Of a stretch of 64,000 nt of DNA, positions 45,564 to 53,312 are shown piece after piece (position 1 is the first letter of the stretch; every line of letters starts with the position of its first letter). The position numbers were made by a program, and so were the translations under genes. The DNA lies in the NCBI GenBank assembly GCA_026003195.1, contig BPGU01000003.1, forward strand, positions 248,001 to 312,000, given 5' to 3'. Under the pieces are notes generated by a model, which was not told the DNA's origin, searched no databases, and saw only the letters and a program-made list of their open reading frames with translations. Origin of the DNA: Armatimonadota bacterium (lineage in GTDB: Bacteria > Armatimonadota > HRBIN16).

Positions 45564-45944
45564 CTTGAGCACACTCCTCCGCTGAAGCCAGTGTACGGTG
45601 CAACACCAGGCATATTCTTCCTCGTGGAGCGCAGGACTCCTGCCGAGCCTTCTTCTCCCCGCTTGCGAGGATGCAGGGTGGGGCTGTGTGTTTCGGCTCA
45701 CCCCAAGGTTCGCCCTCCAGAGGTGCAAAGCGAAAGTTCACGTTTGACAAACCGCTAAGGCTGCTCCTTTTCAGATTTCTTAAGTGTTATCCCGGCGATG
45801 GAAAATCGCGGGCAACAGGGGCACGAAACCTGCTCACGCAGGTTATCCACCTCCGAAGGGGGTTTTGTCCCTGTTGCCTGCGACTTCCAGTCGCCGGGTG
45901 GTCTATGAGAACATTGAGCCTTGACAGAGTACTCTCCGAACACA
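45564..45944. other. Intergenic region without a gene, holding a long inverted repeat
   Basis: No coding sequence is recognised. The main content is the imperfect inverted repeat at 45791-45898, listed separately. TTGACA at 45921 has no matching -10. The rest shows nothing I can name. Confidence 0.5.
45791..45898. repeat. Long imperfect inverted repeat (~40-bp arms), REP/MITE-like or RNA hairpin
   Basis: The left arm (45791-45830) and the reverse complement of the right arm (45861-45898) share CCCGGCGA, TGGAA, TCGC, GGCAACAGGG and AAACC in order, with few differences. Each arm also contains a smaller palindrome (GCGACTTCCAGTCGC in the right arm). This nested layout is like palindromic extragenic elements. 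No second copy was noticed in the window. Confidence 0.6.
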
Positions 45945-45973
45945 TTGACAATCTTGCGACGTACCTCTATAAT
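45945..45973 (+). promoter_or_regulatory. Perfect consensus sigma-70 promoter of the ECF-like sigma gene
   Basis: TTGACA (45945-45950), 17 bases, TATAAT (45968-45973), both hexamers perfect. It implies strong constitutive transcription unless repressed. Confidence 0.9.
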
Positions 45974-46015
45974 GAGCAACAATAAACGTTCTTTCACCGA
46001 CCCCTGACGGGAGCG

Positions 46016-47134
46016 ATGGGATTACTGACCATGCCTGACGGAGATGGCTGGCATACTATCTTGTGCAACTACTTCGTGCACCACGCGCTCCAGCGGGAGC
46101 AAGCCGAAGAGTGCGTGACGCAGGTGTTCCTGCGCTACAGCACCAGGTCAGATGCGCCCCCGTGGGGCAAGCACGCGCCTCCACCCCTGTTGTGGACACT
46201 GGCGCGCGATGTGCTGTGTGAGCACTTCCGCCAGCAGGCGCGAGAGAAACAACGGCTGCAGAACCTGCGGTGCGTGCTGAAGTGTGATGCAGAGACCTGC
46301 GTAGAGACGCTGGCGGTAGACGAACTGGATGCCGAACGTTTTGCAAACAACCTGCCTGAGCGTGTGCGTGAGGTGCTGCAGTTACGCTTGCAGGGATACA
46401 CCTGTGCCCAGATAGCGCAACAGATGTCGCTGTCGCCGGGCACGGTGAAGGGGTATCTGGCGGAGTTGCGGAAAAAATTTGTGAAATACTACGGTTATGA
46501 CCCAACCAAACCGCCCTGTGGCGACGGTAATATATATGGAAGTCTTTGGGGAGTGAAGGCTTCCGCATCACACCGAGAGGACGAGGCACAAAATGCGCTT
46601 GAGGAAGTTTCTGGTCTGGACGGCGGTAAGTCTGTTCGTGGCAAGCGTGTTCGCTCTGCCCCACACTCTCGCCGCGCTGGGCGTGCACGCGGGGGGGGGA
46701 CGGCTCCGGCGAGTCTGCTGCTGAATAGCGGCTGTGGGTGTGGAGGGGAACAACCTGCTTTGTTCCCAGAACTAGCGGATAACGTTAGCGAACACCGCTT
46801 GTCCCTACTCACAACACAGCTAGTACGTTCCGCTGCAGACAGTCTCCAGCCTTTGGCAGCTACCTGCATTGACGTGGACGAGGAATGCGTAAGTCAAGCG
46901 CCCCTTACACAGTATCGCTGCGTCAATGAGTGGTGGATGCCCACCTGCTTTGGTCAGTTCGAGAAGTATAAACGCTGGAAGTACCGATGGCTGTGTAGCA
47001 GCTGTTACGTGGTTCGCTGTTGTCCGTGGGCGCGCGATGGCTGTTGTACAGACCTTGAAGATCCCCCTTGCCAGGGCAACGACCCACCTTGTGCAAAGCC
47101 TACCTGCTATGAACCGGCGGTAAACTGCGGATAA
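46016..47134 (+). CDS. ECF-like sigma factor ORF running on into a Cys-rich protein frame
   Basis: As read, 372 residues. Residues 1-162 form a small sigma-70-like factor: an N-terminal region-2-like helical part (C-N-Y-F-V-H-H-A-L-Q-R-E-Q-A-E-E, then W-T-L-A-R-D-V-L-C-E-H-F), then the region-4 helix-turn-helix L-P-E-R-V-R-E-V-L-Q-L-R-L-Q-G-Y-T-C-A-Q-I-A-Q-Q-M-S. After residue ~165 the sequence is not sigma-like: it passes through the signal-peptide region of the Cys-rich gene in the wrong frame and, after nine G at 46691-46699, enters the frame of the Cys-rich protein. If the tract were ten G, this ORF would end at a TAG at about 46727. GGGAG is only two bases from the first ATG; ATG 46031 is an alternative. 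Sigma identity is fair. Confidence 0.7.
   Translation: MGLLTMPDGDGWHTILCNYFVHHALQREQAEECVTQVFLRYSTRSDAPPWGKHAPPPLLWTLARDVLCEHFRQQAREKQRLQNLRCVLKCDAETCVETLAVDELDAERFANNLPERVREVLQLRLQGYTCAQIAQQMSLSPGTVKGYLAELRKKFVKYYGYDPTKPPCGDGNIYGSLWGVKASASHREDEAQNALEEVSGLDGGKSVRGKRVRSAPHSRRAGRARGGGTAPASLLLNSGCGCGGEQPALFPELADNVSEHRLSLLTTQLVRSAADSLQPLAATCIDVDEECVSQAPLTQYRCVNEWWMPTCFGQFEKYKRWKYRWLCSSCYVVRCCPWARDGCCTDLEDPPCQGNDPPCAKPTCYEPAVNCG
46593..47134 (+). pseudogene. Exported Cys-rich protein, frame broken at a nine-G tract (possibly phase-variable)
   Basis: A separate gene begins at ATG 46593 with GAGG six bases upstream: M-R-L-R-K-F-L-V-W-T-A-V-S-L-F-V-A-S-V-F-A is a clear signal peptide. In this frame translation stops soon after the G tract (T-G-C T-G-C T-G-A). 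One extra G at 46691-46699 would join it to the downstream frame, giving about 180 residues with 16 Cys, including G-C-G-C-G-G, L-C-S-S-C, R-C-C, G-C-C and a Pro/Cys-rich C-terminus. No zinc or peptide family is recognised. The mature protein would be outside the cytoplasm, probably disulphide-bonded. Either a slipped homopolymer (phase OFF), programmed slippage, or a read error. Confidence 0.65.
46691..46699 (+). repeat. Homopolymer run of nine G inside the Cys-rich gene
   Basis: Nine consecutive G where the signal-peptide frame and the Cys-rich frame meet; ten would join them. Runs like this are prone to slippage in vivo and to miscalls. Confidence 0.9.
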
Positions 47135-47139
47135 TCTCC

Positions 47140-47170
47140 CCCCTGGTGCCGCGGAGTGCGGCACCAGGGG
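47140..47170 (+). terminator. 13-bp perfect hairpin after the Cys-rich gene
   Basis: CCCCTGGTGCCGC (47140-47152), loop GGAGT, GCGGCACCAGGGG (47158-47170). No T-run follows, so it may be a processing or attenuating hairpin between the Cys-rich gene and the membrane protein gene. Confidence 0.65.
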
Positions 47171-47189
47171 CACTGTAAAGGAGTTGTAT

Positions 47190-47741
47190 ATGCGCAGGCA
47201 ACAGAAAGCGAAAGCACAAACGATAACCCTCCTGATAGCCGCCGTGCTATCCGGCATGCTCGTTGCGGTGATAGCAAGGTTGCTGGTCGGCGTGCTGCTC
47301 GCCGCCGTGTACGCTATCGTGCCCCGTCTACTGTGGTCGCCACGCCCACCTGAAGGGGCGGTACTCGCCCCGTCCGACATTACCGCCCTGATGCTGATGC
47401 CTGTTATCTGGCTTGGTTACTTGATATGGGGTGGATTGGCGGGGGCACTGGCTTGGAAATATCGCGCCGACGAAACCGCTCGAGCCCGAAAAGTGGCAGT
47501 GCTTCTCTGCTGGGGATTATTGTTGATAAACAGTGGCTGGCTTCTGTGGCTGGTTGGCGTGCTGGTGGGACTGTCCGGCAAGTATGGACCACCGCCTGGC
47601 AACGACTGGCGCTACGCCTTGCTAGCGTTTGCGGGATTATCTGTGGAGCCCATTGTTGCCGGGTTCGCTATCCTGAAAATGCCGAAGTGGCTTCAATACC
47701 TGCACCAGCCTGTTCACGATTTTCTCAACTACGGGAGGTAA
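47190..47741 (+). CDS. Membrane protein of unknown function, four to five helices
   Basis: 183 residues. A basic start (M-R-R-Q-Q-K-A-K-A-Q) leads into helices at about 12-42, 60-85, 98-125 and 137-160. No family is recognised. AAGGAG lies six bases before ATG 47190. It sits between the Cys-rich gene and a prepilin-like gene, five bases before the latter, so the cluster is probably one transcription unit with the sigma gene upstream. Function unknown. Confidence 0.7.
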   Translation: MRRQQKAKAQTITLLIAAVLSGMLVAVIARLLVGVLLAAVYAIVPRLLWSPRPPEGAVLAPSDITALMLMPVIWLGYLIWGGLAGALAWKYRADETARARKVAVLLCWGLLLINSGWLLWLVGVLVGLSGKYGPPPGNDWRYALLAFAGLSVEPIVAGFAILKMPKWLQYLHQPVHDFLNYGR

Positions 47742-47746
47742 GACCG

Positions 47747-48403
47747 ATGCTCCGACGAGGTTTCACCCTGCTGGAGATGCTGATTGTGGTGGCAATCATC
47801 GCCCTGCTGGTGGCGTTGCTGTTGCCCGTGTTCCAGCAAGCGCGCAAGAAGTCGTACGAGCCGGTATGCACCAGCAACCTGAGGCAGTTTCACGTAGCCT
47901 TCTCGCTGTATCGTGAGGACTACGGCGAGACCGCCAAATTCCAGGCATTGCTGTTGCCCTATATCCGCGACCGACGCATCCTGCGCTGCCCGGCGGATAC
48001 CTATAAGCATGGCGCCGCTTGGTTCGGCTCAGATAAAGGTGACCGCTGGATTGAGACGAGCTATTACTACTATCGCCCGTTCACGGACATCTACCGGGAG
48101 ATTCTGGAAAAGGCTGATGCCAATCATGGCATAGCAGCCTGTGTGTTACACGGTAAGAGGCGCAGTGGCACGCAAGGACCGATTGCAGACACAGACTACG
48201 TGGGAAAGGTGTTGCGTTTACACCTGGACGGCTCCGTATCGCTTAAGCACGTGGAGCTTCTATGCTTCAAAACCACTGGTAGTCACTACCCTACGGAACA
48301 ACGCCATCCCTGGTATCTGTATACCGATATTCGCCCTATCCCCAGAGAGGTGCTGGACACTGACCCCGGCTTACGCGGAGTGGAGGTCTGGCCGTGTGAG
48401 TAG
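47747..48403 (+). CDS. Prepilin-like exported protein (second copy in the window)
   Basis: 218 residues. The class III signal reads M-L-R-R-G-F-T-L-L-E-M-L-I-V-V-A-I-I-A-L-L-V, with Phe6 and Glu10 at the conserved prepilin positions. The mature start is V-F-Q-Q-A-R-K-K-S-Y-E and C-T-S-N-L-R-Q, close to DUF1559-type pseudopilins, and later R-I-L-R-C-P-A-D-T. It is short for that family and lacks the usual H-x-G-G tail; instead L-R-L-H-L-D-G-S-V may be the equivalent. GGGAGG precedes ATG 47747. Last gene of the sigma/Cys-rich cluster. Confidence 0.82.
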   Translation: MLRRGFTLLEMLIVVAIIALLVALLLPVFQQARKKSYEPVCTSNLRQFHVAFSLYREDYGETAKFQALLLPYIRDRRILRCPADTYKHGAAWFGSDKGDRWIETSYYYYRPFTDIYREILEKADANHGIAACVLHGKRRSGTQGPIADTDYVGKVLRLHLDGSVSLKHVELLCFKTTGSHYPTEQRHPWYLYTDIRPIPREVLDTDPGLRGVEVWPCE

Positions 48404-48442
48404 TGGCTTGCAACCTGTATGAGCTTCAAGGACGGGCAGCCG

Positions 48443-49822
48443 CTAACCTGAGGGGGGGAATATCTTGTCGGGATTGCACAAGCCCTGTGGGTCAAAGGCG
48501 TCGTGCACTTTGCGCATCGCCTGCAGGTCGGTGTCATTATAAAGTAAGCGCATATAATGCGCCTTTTCCACACCGACGCCGTGCTCGCCGGTGATGCTGC
48601 CACCCATCTGGATGCACCATCGCACGATGGCGTCGTTCGCAGCGCGCACCCGACGCACCTCTTCCGGGTTCCGCTCGTCGAAAAGCACAATCGGGTGCAG
48701 ACTGCCGTCGCCCGCGTGGAAGACGTTGGCGATGCGCACACCGTGCTCCTGCCCGATTTGCATGATGCGCCGCAGTACCTGCGGCAGCTTACTGCGTGGA
48801 ACCACCGTATCCTGTGTGACGGTGCTGGGTGCCAGCCTGCCCAGCGAGCCCACCGCCTTCTTGCGCGCCGTCCACAGGCGGGTGCGTTCCTCCTCATCGC
48901 GAGCGAGGCGTATCTCCTCCACATGGTTAGCGTTGCAGATGTCCACCACGCGCTGGAGTTGTCTGTCCAGCCCCGCCTCCAATCCGTCCAGCTCGATCAC
49001 CAGCACCGCGTCCGCATCCTGCGGGAAGCCGAAACGGAACGCTGCCTCCACCGCTTGCAGGGTAGCGCGGTCAATCATCTCCATCGCCGCAGGCACGATG
49101 CCGGCCGCGATGATATCGGAGACCGTTTGGCAGGCATCCTCCAGGCGTGGGTACACCGCCAGCAGCGTGCGCCAGCTCTGGGGCAGAGGCGTGAGCTTGG
49201 CGATGACGGTGGTGAGGATGCCCAGTGTGCCCTCGCTGCCGGTGAATACGCCTACCAAGTCGTAGCCCAGCGGCTCCTCACATTTGCCGCCGAACCACGT
49301 GACCTCGCCGTCAGGCAGCACCACTTCCAGTCCGGTGATGTGGTTGACGGTCACGCCGTACTTCAGGGTGTGGGGACCGCCCGCGTTTTCCGCCACATTG
49401 CCGCCAATGGTGCTGACGCCCTGGCTGGAGGGGTCGGGCGCGTAGTGGTAGCCATGCGCCTTCACGGCTTTCGTGAGGTCCAGGTTAATCGCGCCTGCCT
49501 GTGCAGTGATGCGGCGGTTGGGGATGTCCACCTCCAGAATGCGCGTCATGCGGCTGGTGCAGATGACCACGCCACCTTTCACCGCCAGCGCGCCGCCCGA
49601 CAGTCCGGTGCCCGCTCCGCGCGGCACGAAGGGGATGCCGTACCGGTTGCACAGCTGCACCACCTGCTGTACCTGCGTGGTTTCGGTGGGGAAGACCACC
49701 GCCTGCGGCGTCGCCTTTTCCATCGTGTAGGCGTCGCACTCGTACACCAGCAGGTCCAACGGGTCGTGAAGCACCCCGTCCTCGCCCACGATACGCTTCA
49801 AGTCGTCTATAAGGGTTGCCAT
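48443..49822 (-). CDS. glcD: FAD-linked oxidase, glycolate oxidase subunit GlcD-like
   Basis: 459 residues. Flavoprotein dehydrogenase of 2-hydroxy acids such as glycolate or D-lactate. The FAD-binding part shows P-F-V-P-R-G-A-G-T-G-L-S-G-G-A, then D-P-S-S-Q-G-V-S-T-I-G-G-N-V-A-E-N-A-G-G and V-F-T-G-S-E-G-T-L-G-I. The C-terminal cap has F-H-A-G-D-G-S-L-H-P and G-S-I-T-G-E-H-G-V-G, hallmarks of the GlcD/D-lactate dehydrogenase family. Start at ATG 49822 is preferred over the upstream open frame. No glcE or glcF gene is next to it, so it may work alone or with a distant partner. Confidence 0.88.
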   Translation of the reverse strand: MATLIDDLKRIVGEDGVLHDPLDLLVYECDAYTMEKATPQAVVFPTETTQVQQVVQLCNRYGIPFVPRGAGTGLSGGALAVKGGVVICTSRMTRILEVDIPNRRITAQAGAINLDLTKAVKAHGYHYAPDPSSQGVSTIGGNVAENAGGPHTLKYGVTVNHITGLEVVLPDGEVTWFGGKCEEPLGYDLVGVFTGSEGTLGILTTVIAKLTPLPQSWRTLLAVYPRLEDACQTVSDIIAAGIVPAAMEMIDRATLQAVEAAFRFGFPQDADAVLVIELDGLEAGLDRQLQRVVDICNANHVEEIRLARDEEERTRLWTARKKAVGSLGRLAPSTVTQDTVVPRSKLPQVLRRIMQIGQEHGVRIANVFHAGDGSLHPIVLFDERNPEEVRRVRAANDAIVRWCIQMGGSITGEHGVGVEKAHYMRLLYNDTDLQAMRKVHDAFDPQGLCNPDKIFPPSG

Positions 49823-49839
49823 TTCTACTGCCAACCTCA

Positions 49840-50358
49840 CTACTGGCTTAACCGTTGCAGAGCATCCAGCGCCAGCTTTACCACTCGTTCTGACAACCAT
49901 AACGAAGAACTTCGGTGGAGATTCAACACAGCCTCCTCCGCTTCTGTAGTCCGAACGAACCCTAACGAAGCGCATGCAATCACTATGCCTAAAGAGCCAT
50001 GGACTTCTAATCCCAGTGATTCTGCAAACAGACGTGCCTCCGTATCATCTGTGAAAAACCAGTCGCACTGCATCTCTTGTGCCAGTGCAATTGCCATTGC
50101 TTCTCTCTGATGTAAATAACCTGCCTCGCCCCATTTCTGGGCTTGCGTGCTTACCTGCTGAGTCGGAACAACCGTTTCTATTCCCTCGCAAAGAGTAACC
50201 ATCTGCGCAATCTCATGCAGCTCCTGATGTATTTGAACAGGAACATACACTCGCCCCCGCAAGGTTAACCACTCCAGCCTTCCTATTTCGCTGAGGTGGA
50301 GAAGGGGTCCCGTATTGGAGACAATCACTCTCTCTTTTGTCGGAGGTTCATCGCCCAT
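49840..50358 (-). CDS. DUF3368 PIN-like toxin
   Basis: 172 residues. The N-terminal strand V-I-V-S-N-T-G-P-L-L-H-L-S-E-I-G is the DUF3368 version of the PIN-domain active-site Asp/Asn turn, and F-F-T-D-D-T-E-A-R-L-F-A supplies the acidic cluster near the middle. G-E-A-x-A-I-A-L-A equivalents (R-E-A-M-A-I-A-L-A) are also present. It overlaps the upstream RHH gene by 34 bases. PIN toxins are RNases, mostly acting on tRNA or rRNA; the target here is unknown. Confidence 0.8.
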   Translation of the reverse strand: MGDEPPTKERVIVSNTGPLLHLSEIGRLEWLTLRGRVYVPVQIHQELHEIAQMVTLCEGIETVVPTQQVSTQAQKWGEAGYLHQREAMAIALAQEMQCDWFFTDDTEARLFAESLGLEVHGSLGIVIACASLGFVRTTEAEEAVLNLHRSSSLWLSERVVKLALDALQRLSQ

Positions 50359-50534
50359 TCGATGTCCTCGGCGAGGAATCTTTCGGCGGTCTGCCATCTA
50401 TCGCTATGGAGAAACTCTCGCAGCGCTTGTCTGATAGCTTCTTCTTCGTCAACGAACCAGCCATCGCGCACGACCTGCTCCAGCGCTGCGACCAAACCGT
50501 CCGGAAGTTGCACGTGAACCGTTTTCATCCCCAT
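50325..50534 (-). CDS. Ribbon-helix-helix antitoxin
   Basis: 69 residues. The strand T-V-H-V-Q-L-P and the helices G-L-V-A-A-L-E-Q-V-V-R-D-G and E-E-E-A-I-R-Q-A-L-R-E-F-L are a CopG/Arc-type (UPF0175-like) DNA-binding fold. GGAGG lies nine bases before the ATG at 50534. Such antitoxins neutralise PIN toxins and repress their own operon. The gene overlaps the DUF3368 gene start. Confidence 0.8.
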   Translation of the reverse strand: MGMKTVHVQLPDGLVAALEQVVRDGWFVDEEEAIRQALREFLHSDRWQTAERFLAEDIEWAMNLRQKRE

Positions 50535-50558
50535 GCTCATCACCCTCCACATTGTACC

Positions 50559-52013
50559 CTACTCCACCCGCATCTCCGTATTGCCGAAGCGCAGCACATC
50601 ACCTGCCTGAATCACCCTCTGCTGCACGGGTTGACCGTTCACAAAGCTACCGTTGCGCGAACCCTCGTCGATTAGCACCCACTGATTGCCCTGTTTTTCC
50701 AGCCTCGCATGCCGACGGCTCACGGTGGGGTCGAAGTCTAGCTGCACATCGCGTCCGGGCTCTCTGCCGATGGTAAGCACGTTGCCCTGCAAGGGAAACG
50801 CTGCGCCTGTCCTCGCCCCGCTGAGGAGCACGAGCCGAGTGGGTATCCCCCCCGGCGCAGGGAGCATGGCTGCCTCGGTAGCCGATGGCAGTGCCGCAGG
50901 CGATGCGCCCGACGAAGCCGCTCCGGGCAACACGCTGCACGCGCATTGTCCGGTCACGGGGTCTTTGCGCTCGCCACAGTAGGGGCAGAGATAGTCGGGC
51001 ACAGGCGGGCGCGAGGAGGGCTGTTCTACCCGCTCCATCGCCTCCCGCACCAGCGAGCGCGTGGCTTTCTCGAAAAACTGCAGGCGCATGGAGGCAATCT
51101 GGATGGTATCGCCGTCCTTCAGCCATGCCTGTTGCACCCGCTGTCCGTTCAGCAGAGTGCCTGCGGGCGAGCCGAGGTCTTCCAGCAGGTGGCGATTCTG
51201 CTGCTTGATGATGCGGGCGTGCTGGGGCGCGATGTGCATGTCGCCGAAGAGGGGAATATCGGCGTACTCGTCCCGCCCGATGATGCACACGGGTTTATCG
51301 ACGGGATACTCCTTGCCCTCGTTGCGCCCTAAAATCACGCGAACCCACGCCGCCTTCAATGCCTCTTGCACCAGCGCGATGAAGAAACCGATACTCGCGC
51401 CCAGCACGGGAAAGCCCACCGCCCGCCCCGGGGCACCCACTTCTATCCGCTCGCCTCCAGACATGGCGAGGTACATGGGGGCGAATATCAGAGTGAATAT
51501 TTGAAAAGCCAATCCACCCAGTGCGCCCCCGATGGCGCCCCCTACCGTGCTGTGCCACCAGCGTTTGGCTGAGCCTGTCACCGCCCCCACCGCCGCGCCG
51601 ATGCCCGTGCCGAAGAACAGCCACCCCAGCGTGCGCGGCACGATGTCGGTGAGGAAACCCAGCGGCGTCGGCGCCGCTCCCGCACCGGGCGGATTGCCCA
51701 GCAGTTGGCTGAGCGTGCCATAGACGAAATTGCCCAGAAAGAGCGCCATCATCGCCCCGGGCAACCCAATCAACGCAGCGAGAAGCCCCTTTCGAATCGC
51801 CTGCCCAGGCAACCCACGTGTGAGACTATCCACCATGCCCAGCGAAAAGCCATAGCACGCGCCCAGGATGACGGACAACCAGACGGTTTGCTGCACTGCC
51901 GCTGCTGGGTCAAAAAGCGCCTTCTGGTGGTCTAGCAGTGGTTCCTGGATCAGGAAAGCCACCCCGCCTCCTACAGCACCCAGTATCAGACCCAGCAGCA
52001 GTTTACCGATCAT
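50559..52013 (-). CDS. Membrane protein with two FHA domains and a zinc ribbon
   Basis: 484 residues. The N-terminal ~230 residues contain about six membrane helices with Gly-rich faces (M-I-G-K-L-L-L-G-L-I-L-G-A-V-G-G, and G-T-G-I-G-A-A-V-G-A-V). A first FHA domain follows (C-I-I-G-R-D, then H-I-A-P-Q-H-A-R-I). A zinc ribbon C-P-Y-C-G-E-R-K-D-P-V-T-G-Q-C-A-C comes next, then a second FHA domain (L-T-I-G-R-E-P-G-R-D, S-R-R-H-A-R-L, G-S-R-N-G-S-F-V-N-G). FHA domains bind phosphothreonine, so a Ser/Thr kinase is expected elsewhere. It is the last gene of the kdsB operon. Confidence 0.85.
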   Translation of the reverse strand: MIGKLLLGLILGAVGGGVAFLIQEPLLDHQKALFDPAAAVQQTVWLSVILGACYGFSLGMVDSLTRGLPGQAIRKGLLAALIGLPGAMMALFLGNFVYGTLSQLLGNPPGAGAAPTPLGFLTDIVPRTLGWLFFGTGIGAAVGAVTGSAKRWWHSTVGGAIGGALGGLAFQIFTLIFAPMYLAMSGGERIEVGAPGRAVGFPVLGASIGFFIALVQEALKAAWVRVILGRNEGKEYPVDKPVCIIGRDEYADIPLFGDMHIAPQHARIIKQQNRHLLEDLGSPAGTLLNGQRVQQAWLKDGDTIQIASMRLQFFEKATRSLVREAMERVEQPSSRPPVPDYLCPYCGERKDPVTGQCACSVLPGAASSGASPAALPSATEAAMLPAPGGIPTRLVLLSGARTGAAFPLQGNVLTIGREPGRDVQLDFDPTVSRRHARLEKQGNQWVLIDEGSRNGSFVNGQPVQQRVIQAGDVLRFGNTEMRVE

Positions 52014-52016
52014 CGC

Positions 52017-53312
52017 CTACACTTCCCATCGGAAGAAGGTGGCGCCAATCTGTATCTCGTCGCCCGGGCGCAGGGGTTGCTCGGTGATGCGTACACCGTT
52101 CACCCAGGTGCCGTTGGAGGAGCCTTCGTCGCGAATCACCCAGCTGTCGCCCTGCTTCAGCAGACGGGCGTGGCGTCGGCTGACGGTGTTGTCGTTGCTG
52201 AGCTGGATAGTGTTCCCCACCTCGCGCCCGATGCTCGCCTCCGCGCCGGTAATCTCAAAGATGGTTCCGCCATACGTTCCGCGTGCCCCCACCAGACGGG
52301 GCGCGGTGGCAACGGCGGTCGCAGCAGGAGCAGTAGAGGTAGCCGATGCTGCGGCAGGCGTGACCGAACAGGCGCACGCTCCCGTGACCGGGTCCACCGG
52401 CTGACCACAGAAGGGACAGTGCCCTTCGGGAACCTGCACCGCTGGTTTAGCGGCTGGCTGTGCGGGCTGGGGTGTAGATGGCTGCTGTGCCACATCAATA
52501 CCCAGGCTCTTCAGAGCATCGGGCAGGCTCAACTGCTTGCGCTTCCAGATGCGATAGCCACTGTAAATCAATCCAGCCAGCACCAGCAATCCAAACAGCG
52601 TGTTCCACACCGGGAAGGGACGGCTTGCGGGCGCGGGCGCTGGTGTCGCAGGCTGTGTCTGGGAGGTCGGTGGAGGTGTTGCGGGGGCAGTATCCAGCAC
52701 CGGCGCGCCGCTGGAGATGACCATCGTCAGAGTGACCACCGGGTCGGCACGCTCGGCTTTCACCTCCGCCTCCTGCGAGGCAGTCAGGTTGTTGCCGTAG
52801 TTCACCAGCACACTCACCTTGCCCAGCTTCACCCGCTGCAGCGAGACGACGCCGTTTTGCGACGGTTCCAGCAGGGCGGTGTGGATGGTGTTGTTGGCGT
52901 CGGTGAGCATCACGAACGCCGCTGCAATGGGCTTATCCTCTGGCGTCTGCAGGCGCACCTGCACGCGCATCGCATACTGGAACTGGTCGGGCGTGATGGT
53001 CACGCTGGTGTCGTTGGGCTTCAGGGTCACCAGCGCGAGGTTGCCATACTTGGTATCGTACACGCCTACCCGCGCGCCCTCCAGCGTTTTGTCAGCGGTA
53101 TCGGCAAACCGCTTCTTCAGCGAAGCGATGTCCAGCTCCACCTTACCTCCCACGCTCTCGTTAGGCGGCAGGAACACCGTCTGCCCGTTCGCCGATTCCA
53201 GCCACACCAGGTATTTGCCCTCGCTGGGCACGTTCACTGTTACCTTATCGGGCAGCGCGTACACCAGCGTTGCGAGAATCATCAGACAGATTACCCATGC
53301 GATACGCCACAT
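52017..53312 (-). CDS. Exported/membrane protein with zinc ribbon and C-terminal FHA domain
   Basis: 431 residues. Signal peptide at 1-20, then an exterior beta-rich region with V-T-V-N-V-P-S-E-G-K-Y, one membrane helix near 210-225 (P-V-W-N-T-L-F-G-L-L-V-L-A-G-L-I-Y-S-G-Y), a zinc ribbon C-P-F-C-G-Q-P-V-D-P-V-T-G-A-C-A-C, and a C-terminal FHA domain (A-S-I-G-R-E-V-G-N, S-R-R-H-A-R-L-L, G-S-S-N-G-T-W-V-N-G). The ribbon matches that of the downstream FHA protein almost exactly. The FHA domain would lie in the cytoplasm if the helix orients N-out. Its ATG overlaps the nnr stop (TGATG). Confidence 0.85.
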   Translation of the reverse strand: MWRIAWVICLMILATLVYALPDKVTVNVPSEGKYLVWLESANGQTVFLPPNESVGGKVELDIASLKKRFADTADKTLEGARVGVYDTKYGNLALVTLKPNDTSVTITPDQFQYAMRVQVRLQTPEDKPIAAAFVMLTDANNTIHTALLEPSQNGVVSLQRVKLGKVSVLVNYGNNLTASQEAEVKAERADPVVTLTMVISSGAPVLDTAPATPPPTSQTQPATPAPAPASRPFPVWNTLFGLLVLAGLIYSGYRIWKRKQLSLPDALKSLGIDVAQQPSTPQPAQPAAKPAVQVPEGHCPFCGQPVDPVTGACACSVTPAAASATSTAPAATAVATAPRLVGARGTYGGTIFEITGAEASIGREVGNTIQLSNDNTVSRRHARLLKQGDSWVIRDEGSSNGTWVNGVRITEQPLRPGDEIQIGATFFRWEV

